A stretch of 64,000 nucleotides of DNA, taken from the NCBI RefSeq assembly GCF_021032705.1, contig NZ_JAHVXI010000002.1, positions 558,001 to 622,000 of the forward strand. Reading direction: 5' to 3'. Source of the DNA: Psychroserpens luteolus. Lineage in GTDB: Bacteria; Bacteroidota; Bacteroidia; Flavobacteriales; Flavobacteriaceae. Of the stretch, positions 24,256 through 37,657 are shown piece by piece (position 1 is the first letter of the stretch; every line of letters begins with the position of its first letter). The translations under genes and the position numbers were made by a program. Below the pieces are notes generated by a model. That model searched no databases. It was not told where the DNA came from and was given only the letters and a program-made list of their open reading frames with translations.

Positions 24256-25470
24256 ATGGCTTTTAAACCAGCTAACAACATTCAAGACTTACAATATTTT
24301 GGTGAATTTGGAGGTGTTAACCCTTCTATTTCAGATTCGTCTACGTATACATTTTTATCTGCAAAAACAATGTTCGATACTTTTGAAGGTAATGCAGATG
24401 GTTGTTATTTATATTCGCGTCACTCCTCACCATCAAATTTATACTTAGGAGAGGCTTTAGCTGCAATGGAAGGTACCGAAACTGCTAACGTTTCTGCTTC
24501 AGGGATGGGAGCTATAACACCTGTATTAATGCAGCTTTGTGGAGCCGGAGACCATATCGTATCAAGTAGAACAATTTATGGTGGCACGTATGCTTTTCTT
24601 AAAAATTTTGCACCTCGATTTGGTATTGAAACCTCTTTTGTAGACATCACAAAACTGGATATTGTAGAGTCTGCAATCACTAAAAACACGAAAGTATTAT
24701 ACTGCGAATCTGTAAGCAATCCATTATTGGAAGTTGCAGATATAAAAGGACTTTCAGAGATTGCTAAACGTCATAATTTAAAACTTGTAATCGATAACAC
24801 CTTTTCTCCTTTGTCTATTTCACCAGCAAAGTTAGGAGCAGATGTGGTGATACACAGTTTGACTAAATTTATTAATGGGTCTAGTGATACCGTTGGTGGA
24901 GTAGTATGTGGCACTCAAGAGTTTATCGATGATCTAAGAAATGTTAATGATGGTGCCTCAATGTTATTAGGGTCAACAATGGATAGTTTACGCGCATCTT
25001 CAGTATTAAAAAACTTAAGAACATTACATATTCGTATGCAACAACATAGCTATAATGCTACATATCTTGCCGAAAAGTTTGAACAAGATGGACTAAAAAC
25101 TGTATATCCTGGATTGTCTTCACATCCATCTCATGAGATATTTAAGTCAATGATGAATGAAAAATATGGTTATGGAGGTATGTTAACCATTGATGTTGGG
25201 AGCTTAGATAAAGCTAATGAACTCATGGAAATGATGCAAGAGAAGAACCTTGGTTATCTTGCTGTAAGCTTAGGGTTTTATAAAACACTATTCTCGGCTC
25301 CAGGAAGTTCAACATCTTCAGAAATTCCTGAAGAAGAGCAAAAGGAAATGGGATTAAGTGATGGATTAATACGCTTCTCAATTGGTTTAGATGCCGATAT
25401 TGAGCGTACTTACCAAATTATGAAGAATTGTATGATTGAACTAAACATTCTAATTCCTGAAGTAGTATAG
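24256..25470 (+). CDS. PLP-dependent Cys/Met-metabolism enzyme, methionine gamma-lyase-like
   Basis: A 404-residue fold-type I PLP enzyme. The Cys/Met metabolism signature is clear: ASGMGAITPVL, TIYGGTYAFL, ESVSNPLLEVAD, the VIDNTFSPL loop and the Schiff-base Lys204 in HSLTKFINGSSD. Family activities are methionine gamma-lyase, cystathionine gamma-lyase/beta-lyase or homocysteine synthase. The adjacent divergent Lrp regulator favours amino-acid catabolism. The residue equivalent to the Cys of true methionine gamma-lyase cannot be placed by eye, so substrate specificity is uncertain. Confidence 0.85.
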   Translation: MAFKPANNIQDLQYFGEFGGVNPSISDSSTYTFLSAKTMFDTFEGNADGCYLYSRHSSPSNLYLGEALAAMEGTETANVSASGMGAITPVLMQLCGAGDHIVSSRTIYGGTYAFLKNFAPRFGIETSFVDITKLDIVESAITKNTKVLYCESVSNPLLEVADIKGLSEIAKRHNLKLVIDNTFSPLSISPAKLGADVVIHSLTKFINGSSDTVGGVVCGTQEFIDDLRNVNDGASMLLGSTMDSLRASSVLKNLRTLHIRMQQHSYNATYLAEKFEQDGLKTVYPGLSSHPSHEIFKSMMNEKYGYGGMLTIDVGSLDKANELMEMMQEKNLGYLAVSLGFYKTLFSAPGSSTSSEIPEEEQKEMGLSDGLIRFSIGLDADIERTYQIMKNCMIELNILIPEVV

Positions 25471-25491
25471 TCTACTTCAATCCAGTCAATT

Positions 25492-25905
25492 TTAGGCACA
25501 TTTAATTTGTAACGATTTGTAGTGAGCTAATTCATTAGACAATTCTACTGTTTTACTTTGTACATCTTTCTTTAGGTCATAATATTCTTGAATAACTGAA
25601 GACAAAGTATTCTCTTCTTCATATCGAGATTCTAATTCTGAAAGAAATATCAATGTGTCTAAATTTTTTTTTAGTTTCCAATTTAATAGCCGTATTTGAG
25701 AATCATAATCGAATTGGCTAAAAGAACCATTTAGTTTTAAATCCTTTTGCTTTTCAGTATTAGACTGTAGCTTTTTTGAATTCGCACTAAATTGTATAAC
25801 CTTCGTTTTATAATCATACTCTGACACTGCAGAGGCAACTACTTCTTTGCGCATAAAAAAAAGAGTCATGATTGACAAAGAACCTAAATATAAAATGGGT
25901 AACAT
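25492..25905 (-). CDS. Hypothetical membrane-anchored coiled-coil protein
   Basis: A 137-residue protein not recognised. Residues 2-18 are hydrophobic and could be a single membrane anchor. The rest is charged and mostly helical, with a likely coiled coil toward the C-terminus (SELESRYEEENTLSSVIQEYYDLKKDVQSKTVELSNEL). There are no cysteines but the penultimate Cys136. It is convergent with the PLP enzyme gene and has no operon partner. Confidence 0.5.
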   Translation of the reverse strand: MLPILYLGSLSIMTLFFMRKEVVASAVSEYDYKTKVIQFSANSKKLQSNTEKQKDLKLNGSFSQFDYDSQIRLLNWKLKKNLDTLIFLSELESRYEEENTLSSVIQEYYDLKKDVQSKTVELSNELAHYKSLQIKCA

Positions 25906-26078
25906 ATTGATAGCTAATTAATTGTTGTTACTAATTGGACACCATAATTGATGAAGGTCACAACAATTCGATATAAAGTAAATTTCAATGTTTAAAGGAT
26001 AGGAAAATCCGACAAAGTGCTGATACTGAGTATAAATCTTTCGCCAAAGACTAATAAAAATGGTTTAATACATCGTAA

Positions 26079-27101
26079 TTATTTCCCTTTGAGTCGTTCC
26101 CAAAGCGCAGACATAGTAAAACTAAAATCTTCCATTTCTGGTTCAAAAGGTTTCATATCTAAACGCCCTTCAGACTCGTAAAGTTTTAAATTAAAAACAG
26201 ATTTATAACCTTCACGTGTTTTTACCAAAGGATATCTTAAGTCATTATATATAAACTCTCCATTGTCTAGTTCCTGAACATTATAATAATGATTACTAAA
26301 CCATGATAAACATTCTATATCACTAGCATAGCGTGTATTTAATAATCGTTTTTTAGGAATAGTTCTCCATTCTGAAAACTGATTGGATTTGTCCAATAAC
26401 GAATAGAAAGCTACTTGATAATCGGTTTCGGTTTCGGCTATGCCATACCATAAAATATTATTTAAAATAGAAGGTTGAGCACTGAAACGTTGATATGTAA
26501 TATTTTGCTCGGCCAAAGACGTCTCAAATACATTATCAATATGAAGTTTATTAAAAATCGTAAATATCATATAAGTCGAACTTATACCTATACCTAACTT
26601 AAGCCATAATCTGCGCGTATTATTTTGTCGGTTAAAAAACATCAAAATAATCATGCATAATAAAAACGGTGTTGTATACAGCAAATCGGCCACCGCAATA
26701 TTATTAAACGCTACACGGTAATTTGAAAATGGTGCGAAGAGCTGTGTGCCGTAAGGTGTGAAGCAATCCAAAATTGGATGCGTAAATAACGACCAGAAAA
26801 ATAATGATATCCAATCTTTTTGGGTTGTTGTATCCAATCGTTTTCCACGATCATATAATTTATGAACTAACCAACCCAACAGAAAAGCTGCCAAAACAGA
26901 AAACACTATAGAATGCATAAAGCCTCTATGAAACAACATGGCATCGATCTCATTGTTATGTAAAAGACTTCCAATAAATACGTCCAAATCGGGAATGGTT
27001 CCACCAATAGCACCAAACAATAAAGCTTTATTTCCAATTTTTTTACCTAAAACTGCCTCTCCACATGCAGCACCTAAAACAATCTGAGTTAATGAATCCA
27101 T
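26079..27101 (-). CDS. YdjM/YbcI-type metal-dependent hydrolase-like membrane protein
   Basis: A 340-residue protein. The start MDSLTQIVLGAACGEAV and the HRGFMHS and DxF/HP motifs (GTIPDLDVFIG, LFTHPILDCFTPYGTQ) are those of the LexA-binding inner-membrane YdjM/YbcI (DUF457) family. It has about five transmembrane helices in the first 170 residues, then a soluble C-terminal domain. The conserved His and Asp are compatible with a metal site but catalysis is not demonstrated in the family. Confidence 0.85.
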   Translation of the reverse strand: MDSLTQIVLGAACGEAVLGKKIGNKALLFGAIGGTIPDLDVFIGSLLHNNEIDAMLFHRGFMHSIVFSVLAAFLLGWLVHKLYDRGKRLDTTTQKDWISLFFWSLFTHPILDCFTPYGTQLFAPFSNYRVAFNNIAVADLLYTTPFLLCMIILMFFNRQNNTRRLWLKLGIGISSTYMIFTIFNKLHIDNVFETSLAEQNITYQRFSAQPSILNNILWYGIAETETDYQVAFYSLLDKSNQFSEWRTIPKKRLLNTRYASDIECLSWFSNHYYNVQELDNGEFIYNDLRYPLVKTREGYKSVFNLKLYESEGRLDMKPFEPEMEDFSFTMSALWERLKGK

Positions 27102-27203
27102 TTACATTTTGAGAATTGAAATGTAAAAGTACGGAACAATTATGATTTGCAGAATAGACAACATTATCGTAACATTACAAGCACAAATAGTCACTAAAAC
27201 CAA

Positions 27204-28880
27204 ATGAGCGAAGACAATAATATCTCAGAATTTAAAGCTAAAGATCAGAACATCGTTGAAAATAAGGAACTTAATTTCTATGAAGCTCTGATTCCTGTTG
27301 TTATACTAATGGCATTACTTGCTTACAACATCTTTTTTGTTGAGAGCCAAGAGTGGTTTGGCACTTACACCAATCAAATTATTTTATTGCTTGGAGGACT
27401 AGTTGCTGCAACAGTAGGCTTTTTTAATAAAGTGACTTTGGGAGGTATGATCAAAGAAATTTGGGAAAACCTCAAAAGTGTTTTTGTCCCTATCATGATC
27501 TTATTTTTAGTTGGAGCACTCGCAGGTACTTGGCTTATCAGTGGTGTTATTCCTGCTATGGTCTATTATGGTCTTCAAGTATTGAGTCCAGAAATATTCT
27601 TGCCAGCTTCAGTTGTGATTGCCGCTGTCATTTCGATTGCTACTGGAAGCTCATGGACAACCTCAGCAACCGTTGGTATTGCCCTTGTTGGTATTGGAAC
27701 AGCATTAGGTATTAATCCAGGAATGATTGCTGGTGCAGTTATTTCAGGTGCTTATTTTGGAGATAAAATGTCCCCTTTGAGTGATACTACAAACCTCGCT
27801 CCTGCTATGGCTGGAACAGATTTGTTTACACACATTAAATACATGGCTTTTACAACGGTTCCAACAATTATTGTGACATTGATTGTTTTTGGAATTATAA
27901 GCGTTTCTATTGAATCTACAGGAAGTTCAGACACAACATTTATATTAGGTACAATAGATAACTATTTCAATATTACGCCTTGGTTATTCTTGGTTCCCGT
28001 TGCTGTAGTTGGGTTAATTTTACTCAAAACAAAACCCTTAGTCGCGCTCGCTTCTGGTGTAGTTTTAGCTATTATTTTTGCTTTTATTTTTCAACCAAAA
28101 CTTATTGATACCATAACAGATTCTTCAACCAAAACTGTCGTGAATTCTGTATTTACAGATACGAATATTGAAATTTCTGATAAAGAATACTTAGCAGCCT
28201 TATCTGAAACCGATTTAGAAAGAATCAATAATGATGAAGGTCGACTAGCTAATCTTTTTTCAGATGATGACCTAAAAGGTCTTTATACCATTGAAAGTTT
28301 AAAAGAATTTTTCTCTTCTAATTATCAAGATGCTTCTATTATTCAAACCAAAGCTGAGAATTTAGAAAAGTTAATAACGATCAAGCGACTTAAAAAACTT
28401 TTTAGTTCTGGTGGAATGAATGGTATGATTTGGACCATTTTATTAATTGTTTGTGCTATGGTCTTTGGAGGTATTATGGATGCTATTGGAGCCTTAGCCA
28501 GAATTACCAAAGCTTTATTATCGGTTGCTACAACAGTATTTGGATTATTTGCAAGCACAGTTATTAGTTGCCTTGGGCTTAATGTTATTGCTTCAGACCA
28601 ATACCTTGCACTTGTTATACCTGGAAAAATGTTTAAGCAAGCCTATGAGGACAGAGGTTTAGCTCCTGAAAATTTAAGTAGAACTCTCGAAGATTCAGGA
28701 ACGGTAACTTCGGTATTAGTGCCATGGAACACCTGTGGTGCATACCAATCTGGAGTTTTAGGTGTAGATGTGAGTCAGTATTTTATGTATGCTATCTTCA
28801 ACTGGCTAAGTCCGTTCACGACATTATTATTTGCAGCTTTCCGAATAAAAATCAGACAAATTTCGGGTAAATTGAACTAA
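27204..28880 (+). CDS. nhaC: NhaC-type Na+/H+ antiporter with soluble insertion
   Basis: A 558-residue polytopic transporter. NhaC-family features are the ATGSSWTTSATVG segment, GAVISGAYFGDKMSPLSDTTNLAPA, and the C-terminal SGTVTSVLVPWNTCGAYQ. About 11-12 helices are predicted. An acidic, Leu-rich hydrophilic insertion (about residues 300-400) separates two membrane halves; many NhaC proteins are closer to 450-500 residues, so this may be a regulatory domain. Its physiological role would be Na+ export in exchange for protons. It stands alone, divergent from the YdjM-like gene. Confidence 0.92.
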   Translation: MSEDNNISEFKAKDQNIVENKELNFYEALIPVVILMALLAYNIFFVESQEWFGTYTNQIILLLGGLVAATVGFFNKVTLGGMIKEIWENLKSVFVPIMILFLVGALAGTWLISGVIPAMVYYGLQVLSPEIFLPASVVIAAVISIATGSSWTTSATVGIALVGIGTALGINPGMIAGAVISGAYFGDKMSPLSDTTNLAPAMAGTDLFTHIKYMAFTTVPTIIVTLIVFGIISVSIESTGSSDTTFILGTIDNYFNITPWLFLVPVAVVGLILLKTKPLVALASGVVLAIIFAFIFQPKLIDTITDSSTKTVVNSVFTDTNIEISDKEYLAALSETDLERINNDEGRLANLFSDDDLKGLYTIESLKEFFSSNYQDASIIQTKAENLEKLITIKRLKKLFSSGGMNGMIWTILLIVCAMVFGGIMDAIGALARITKALLSVATTVFGLFASTVISCLGLNVIASDQYLALVIPGKMFKQAYEDRGLAPENLSRTLEDSGTVTSVLVPWNTCGAYQSGVLGVDVSQYFMYAIFNWLSPFTTLLFAAFRIKIRQISGKLN

Positions 28881-28937
28881 ACTATAGTGAGATAAAATTA
28901 AATGATATGCATCATTTTTTTGAACGATTCGATTGAC

Positions 28938-28945
28938 TATATTTG
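28938..28945 (+). promoter_or_regulatory. TAnnTTTG -7 box of peroxiredoxin gene
   Basis: TATATTTG followed by CAGCC, 41 nt before the ATG. The same box-plus-CAGCC pattern precedes the SRP RNA gene. The nearest TTG is 15 nt upstream, slightly short of usual. Confidence 0.5.
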
Positions 28946-28986
28946 CAGCCAAATTTAAAATTTAACTCAAAAAAACATATTAAAAA

Positions 28987-29625
28987 ATGGCTGTATTAGT
29001 AGGAAAAAAAGCACCTCAATTTAATGCACAAGCGGTTGTAAACGGTCGCGAATTTGTAACTAACTTTTCTTTAGATCAATTCATTGGTAAAAAACACGTT
29101 GTATTATTCTTTTATCCAAAAGATTTCACATTTGTTTGTCCAACTGAACTACATGCATTCCAAGAAAAATTAGAAGAATTCAAATCTAGAAATACTGAAG
29201 TAATAGCTGTTTCAACAGATACAGAACAATCACACTATGGTTGGTTACAGATGGAAAAAAACAACGGAGGTATTAAAGGTATCACATATCCTCTAGTCGC
29301 AGATACGAACAAAACGATTTCTAAAAATTATGATGTTTTAGCTGGAGATTACTTCTATGATGAAGATGATATGCTTCAAGCTGAAGGCGAATTAATTGCT
29401 TATCGTGGATTATTCTTAATTGATAAGGAAGGGATTGTACGTCACCAGATCGTAAATGACTTACCTTTAGGTAGAAATGTTGATGAGGCTTTACGCATGG
29501 TAGATGCTTTACAATTTGTTGAAGAGAATGGTGAAGTTTGTCCAGCAAACTGGAATAAAGGAAAAACTGGAATGCAAGCCACTCATGAAGGTGTTGCAGA
29601 ATTTTTAGAAAAGCACGTTAACTAA
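28987..29625 (+). CDS. Typical 2-Cys peroxiredoxin (AhpC/Prx family)
   Basis: A 212-residue cytoplasmic peroxidase. The peroxidatic Cys51 is in FTFVCPTELHAF and the resolving Cys185 in GEVCPANW, matching the Prx1/AhpC subfamily. It reduces H2O2 and alkyl hydroperoxides with electrons from thioredoxin or AhpF. It is followed by a strong terminator and, on the opposite strand, by the katG operon, giving a cluster of two peroxide-detoxifying systems. Confidence 0.95.
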   Translation: MAVLVGKKAPQFNAQAVVNGREFVTNFSLDQFIGKKHVVLFFYPKDFTFVCPTELHAFQEKLEEFKSRNTEVIAVSTDTEQSHYGWLQMEKNNGGIKGITYPLVADTNKTISKNYDVLAGDYFYDEDDMLQAEGELIAYRGLFLIDKEGIVRHQIVNDLPLGRNVDEALRMVDALQFVEENGEVCPANWNKGKTGMQATHEGVAEFLEKHVN

Positions 29626-29642
29626 ATTGTGTTCTCACTTAT

Positions 29643-29675
29643 AAAAAAAGCCACTTAAATTAAGTGGCTTTTTTT
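29643..29675. terminator. Bidirectional terminator
   Basis: AAAAAAGCCACTTAA pairs with TTAAGTGGCTTTTTT around a very short loop. It serves the peroxiredoxin gene on plus and the ankyrin gene on minus. Confidence 0.9.
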
Positions 29676-29692
29676 ATTTATAAGAGGTCATA

Positions 29693-30160
29693 TTATAAAA
29701 GCTTGATTAGATTTTTAAATCCTTTCTCAACGGCATGATCATAAGCTGTTCGCCCTTCATTGTCTGCTATATTTTTATCAGCACCTATCTCCAATAGCAA
29801 TTTTATGATTCCTTCTTTATTATACATTGTCGCAAATATCAATGGTGTGGTTCCCATATTATTAACGGCATTAATATTAGCTCCATGTTGAATTAGAGTT
29901 TTTGCTAATTTTTCATTCCCTTTAAAACACACACCAATTAATGCTGTATTACCTGTAGCATCTTGGTCATCAATTTCTGCATTATTATCTAATAAAACTT
30001 TAGTGGCTTCTTCATTATCAAAATATGTTGCAAAAATTAATGGTGTAAAGCCACGTGAGTCTTTTGCATTGACCAACTGCGGATTGATATTTAAAAAGGC
30101 CTGAAGCCTATCTGGATCTCCAGCGCGTATAGTATCGAAAAACAAATCTGTATCTTTCAT
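29693..30160 (-). CDS. Ankyrin-repeat protein linked to katG
   Basis: A 155-residue protein built of four ankyrin repeats (NAKDSRGFTPLIFATYFDNEEATKVLLDNNAEI, DDQDATGNTALIGVCFKGNEKLAKTLIQHGANI, and so on) without signal peptide. It lies 73 bp downstream of katG on the same strand. An ankyrin protein (AnkB) is required for catalase KatB in Pseudomonas aeruginosa, so a catalase-supporting role is a reasonable inference. A weak terminator lies between the two genes, so expression may be partly uncoupled. Confidence 0.85.
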   Translation of the reverse strand: MKDTDLFFDTIRAGDPDRLQAFLNINPQLVNAKDSRGFTPLIFATYFDNEEATKVLLDNNAEIDDQDATGNTALIGVCFKGNEKLAKTLIQHGANINAVNNMGTTPLIFATMYNKEGIIKLLLEIGADKNIADNEGRTAYDHAVEKGFKNLIKLL

Positions 30161-30186
30161 TTTCGTTAATTTTAATTCAAAAAAAA

Positions 30187-30210
30187 GGATGAGTTAATAA
30201 GAACCCATCC
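30187..30210 (-). terminator. katG terminator, partial
   Basis: On the minus strand GGATGGGTT pairs with AACTCATCC (one G-U pair), followed by eight T. It lies between katG and the ankyrin gene and may attenuate the latter. Confidence 0.65.
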
Positions 30211-30233
30211 CTATTTTTATTTTAGTGTTATAA

Positions 30234-32860
<2,627 letters not shown>

Positions 32861-33097
32861 ATGTCTGATACAACCTATACAAAAATATTTTCAGGAAATT
32901 TCATTATTGTCCAATTAGCATTAGACAGATTAAAAAGCGCAGGTATTAACGCCATTATTAAAGACGAATCTGAATCTGGAAGATTAGCTGGGTTTGGTGC
33001 TTCAATACAAGGTTACCAAGAACTTTATGTCAGTGATGAAGAATTAGAACAAGCAAAAGCCATCATTGATAGCGTCAATGAAGAACTAAAATCTTAA
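32861..33097 (+). CDS. DUF2007 small protein
   Basis: A 78-residue protein. The pattern YTKIFSGNFIIVQLALDRLKSAGINAIIKDE and YQELYVSDEELEQAKAII is the DUF2007 ('putative signal transducing') fold, related to small ferredoxin-like ACT/PII-like domains. No function is established. It is convergent with the ABC-F gene (16 bp between stops). Confidence 0.85.
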   Translation: MSDTTYTKIFSGNFIIVQLALDRLKSAGINAIIKDESESGRLAGFGASIQGYQELYVSDEELEQAKAIIDSVNEELKS

Positions 33098-33113
33098 CAT
33101 AGATCGATATTAA

Positions 33114-34793
<1,680 letters not shown>

Positions 34794-34874
34794 CTAAAAG
34801 TCCTTAATTTTACGAGTTAATTCGTTTCATAATTACAGTAAAATCAACATTTAACAACGTATTAACAAGACTTA

Positions 34875-34906
34875 CTATTTGCAACGTTTATTTTTGTTGC
34901 AAATAG
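34875..34906 (+). promoter_or_regulatory. 11-bp perfect inverted repeat overlapping a promoter
   Basis: CTATTTGCAAC (34875-34885) and GTTGCAAATAG (34896-34906) are exact complements with a 10-nt spacer. The spacer and the second arm contain TATTTTTG, a TAnnTTTG match. It lies 26 nt before the lipoprotein gene at 34932. It could be an operator covering the promoter or a transcript hairpin. Confidence 0.5.
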
Positions 34907-34931
34907 ATAATGCCGACGATTTTAAATACTT

Positions 34932-36380
34932 ATGAAACTATATTTAGTTACATTCTTAATATCTTCTCTTTTTTTGGGTTGTAATTCTAATGCTGAAAAA
35001 GGAGATACAGCCTATTTTGGCGGTGAAATAATTAATCCAAACAACAACTATATTACGATTTACTGTAATGAAAAAGAGCGTGATACAATTTATTTGGATC
35101 GAAACAATCGATTTCTTCACAAAATAGAAAATCTACAAACTGGCATATATTCATTCACTCATGGCGGTGAGTATCAATCACTACTTATTGAACCTAATGA
35201 CAGTATTCTATTTAGATTGAATACTAACGATTTTGATGAGTCACTTGTATATACTGGAGAAGGTTCAAAAAAGAACAATTACTTTATCAAAGCATTTCTA
35301 CATGATGAAAATGAGAGTAAGAAATTTAGAAAACTTCAACATTTAGAGCCTGAAGAATTTGAAGTTCATATTAAAATGCAAAGGCAACAAAAAATTGAAA
35401 ATTTAGAGCAATTTCTAGCGTCTCATCAAACCTCATCTTTATTTGCTAAAATAGCAAGAGCGAGTATCAATTATGATTATTATGCTTATAAAGAGTTATA
35501 CCCGTTTGGTTACTTTGGTAATAATCAACTCATACACTTTAAAGATTTACCCGAAGGCTTTTACAGTTATCGCGCTGATGTTAATTTTAATGATGCCAGC
35601 CTTAGTGGAATGTACTCTTACAATCGCTTTTTACTTTGGTATTTTCAAAATATAGGACTTCAAAAATACTATGAAGATGGTTCACATCTAGCTTTTAATA
35701 GACATTCTTTAGACTATAATCTCGATAAACTTACAATGATTGATAGTGTTGTTCACAATGAGACCATCAAAAACTATCTCCTCATGTACGCTACTCGAGA
35801 GTTTGTTTTCAACAGTACAAATGCAGAAAAATCTAAAAGTATGTTAGATGCTTTTCTCGAAAAAAGCACAGACAATAAAAATGATGAATACTTAAGTGGT
35901 CTAGTCGCTTCTACTATAAATCTATTCCCTGGGAATACAATTCCTACCATAGAGATTGTAGATTTTAAAAACAATGTATTGGATTTACATTCGGTAATCA
36001 ATGGACCTACAGTTATTTATTGCTGGTCGTCAAATTTTAAATGGAGTTATAGAAATAATCATTACATGATGACAAAACTCAAAAAGGACTATCCAGAAAT
36101 GAATTTTATTGCCATCAACATCAATGATATGAATACGGCTTCTTGGAAGAAAACATTGGAACTTTTAAAATTTCCTACTGCAAATGAATATATGTTTAAA
36201 AATCCAAATGAAGCCAAAAAGACATTTGCTATTGTGTATTCTCAAAAAGTAATCATTGTTGGTAAAGACGGTACCATTGTAAAATCAAATGCCGACTTGT
36301 TAAATGATAAAATAGCCTATCATATAGAAAAGGCTTTAGCATCTGATAAAAAAACCGCAAAGAAATACACTTTGAAATAA
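34932..36380 (+). CDS. Thioredoxin-like lipoprotein lacking CxxC
   Basis: A 482-residue lipoprotein (lipobox SLFLGC). Residues 20-110 are a beta-sandwich domain and 110-330 are helical, as in TlpA/ResA-like Bacteroidota lipoproteins. Residues 335-480 have a thioredoxin-like fold (PTIEIVDFKNNVLDL, NGPTVIYCWSSNF, MNFIAININ, the late IIVGKDGTI strand). The active site reads CWSS, so the second cysteine of CxxC is lost and disulfide exchange should be impaired. The gene has its own regulated promoter. Function unknown. Confidence 0.8.
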   Translation: MKLYLVTFLISSLFLGCNSNAEKGDTAYFGGEIINPNNNYITIYCNEKERDTIYLDRNNRFLHKIENLQTGIYSFTHGGEYQSLLIEPNDSILFRLNTNDFDESLVYTGEGSKKNNYFIKAFLHDENESKKFRKLQHLEPEEFEVHIKMQRQQKIENLEQFLASHQTSSLFAKIARASINYDYYAYKELYPFGYFGNNQLIHFKDLPEGFYSYRADVNFNDASLSGMYSYNRFLLWYFQNIGLQKYYEDGSHLAFNRHSLDYNLDKLTMIDSVVHNETIKNYLLMYATREFVFNSTNAEKSKSMLDAFLEKSTDNKNDEYLSGLVASTINLFPGNTIPTIEIVDFKNNVLDLHSVINGPTVIYCWSSNFKWSYRNNHYMMTKLKKDYPEMNFIAININDMNTASWKKTLELLKFPTANEYMFKNPNEAKKTFAIVYSQKVIIVGKDGTIVKSNADLLNDKIAYHIEKALASDKKTAKKYTLK

Positions 36381-36385
36381 AAAAC

Positions 36386-36415
36386 TCCTGATTAATTCAA
36401 ATCAAGAGTTTCTTG
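36386..36415 (+). terminator. Weak hairpin terminator
   Basis: AAACTCCTGATT can pair imperfectly with AAATCAAGAGTTT just after the lipoprotein stop, followed by T-rich sequence. It could also act on the convergent aldolase gene. Confidence 0.5.
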
Positions 36416-36439
36416 TATTTTTTCTATTCTGAAATCTGT

Positions 36440-37093
36440 TTAGTTTCCTTTCTTATAATCTGCAAGAAACTTCTCTAAGCCTATATCTGTTAATGGATGT
36501 TTTAATAAACCCATTATTGAACTTAACGGTCCAGTCATAACATCAGCTCCTAATTTAGCACAATCGATTACATGCATTGTATGACGAACTGAGGCTGCTA
36601 ATATTTCGGTATCGAAACCATAATTATCGTAGATCATTCTAATTTCGGCTATAAGATTTAAGCCATCTGTAGAAATATCATCCAAACGACCAATAAAAGG
36701 AGACACATAGGTTGCACCTGCTTTTGCTGCCAATAGGGCTTGACCAGGAGAAAACACCAACGTTACATTGGTCTTAATACCTTTATCTGTAAAATATTTA
36801 CATGCTTTTACACCGTCTTTAATCATTGGTAATTTCACTACAATTTGGTCGTGAAGATCGGCTAGCGCTTCACCTTCTCTAATCATGCCTTCAAAATCGG
36901 TAGAAATCACCTCAGCAGAAACGTCGCCATCTACAATATTGCAAATATTAATGTAATGCTTCATAATATTATCATGACCTGTGATGCCTTCTTTGGCCAT
37001 TAATGACGGATTGGTAGTTACTCCATCCAAAATACCAAGGTCTTGCGCTTCTTTGATTTGATCTAAGTTCGCTGTATCAATAAAAAATTTCAT
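36440..37093 (-). CDS. Transaldolase / fructose-6-phosphate aldolase-like protein
   Basis: A 217-residue enzyme, the length of the short MipB/TalC/FSA subfamily. The start [36 protein letters not shown] is diagnostic. The Schiff-base Lys is in IVVKLPM. Further motifs are [28 protein letters not shown] and [12 protein letters not shown]. It transfers dihydroxyacetone in the non-oxidative pentose phosphate pathway, or cleaves fructose 6-phosphate; the two cannot be separated by eye. It stands alone. Confidence 0.93.
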   Translation of the reverse strand: MKFFIDTANLDQIKEAQDLGILDGVTTNPSLMAKEGITGHDNIMKHYINICNIVDGDVSAEVISTDFEGMIREGEALADLHDQIVVKLPMIKDGVKACKYFTDKGIKTNVTLVFSPGQALLAAKAGATYVSPFIGRLDDISTDGLNLIAEIRMIYDNYGFDTEILAASVRHTMHVIDCAKLGADVMTGPLSSIMGLLKHPLTDIGLEKFLADYKKGN

Positions 37094-37195
37094 GTGTAGT
37101 TATGTTATAGTTGTGATTAAAATTACGGGACGAATTTACAATTTTATCACACCTTTCTGAGAACATATTATCAAATGATATTAACAATACACCAT

Positions 37196-37615
37196 CTAAG
37201 GATTAATGCTTATCATATACTCTTTCGAAGTCGATTCAGAACATAAAGGATCATCATATTGATCTGTTTCGTAATCATAACTAACAGGTGGATCAACAAA
37301 CAGAAGTACAGTAAACCTATAAGTTCCAGGATTTGTAGGCAATCCTTCTATTGAGACCGTTCTGTAATTAACAAACATTTCTAAGCCTTCTGGTAATTCA
37401 CCATCAATTTCAAAGAAATAGCCATAATCATCATCGCGTGGTTCATTTTTAATTTCGGCTTTGAATTCTTCATAATAGTAAGTCTCTAATTCTCCTACAC
37501 CAAAAGATTTGTTAGGTAACTCAGGTCGTCGATTAATAATGCAGTCAAGGAAATCCTCGCAAGCGGATAGTGTAAATAAGCTTAAAACTAATAGTAAAGG
37601 TAATAGTCGTTTCAT
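37196..37615 (-). CDS. Small lipoprotein with Ig-like beta domain
   Basis: A 139-residue protein not recognised by name. The lipobox LSAC gives lipidated Cys19. The rest is a single beta-sandwich: FEIDGELPEGLEMFVNYRTVSIEGLPTNPGTYRFTV resembles a putative-Ig ('He_PIG'-like) domain. Two further cysteines (Cys25 and one near the end) could bond. No operon partner. Confidence 0.6.
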   Translation of the reverse strand: MKRLLPLLLVLSLFTLSACEDFLDCIINRRPELPNKSFGVGELETYYYEEFKAEIKNEPRDDDYGYFFEIDGELPEGLEMFVNYRTVSIEGLPTNPGTYRFTVLLFVDPPVSYDYETDQYDDPLCSESTSKEYMISINP

Positions 37616-37657
37616 GATGATGAGTTTTTCAATTCATATCAAAAAACATACCATAGA

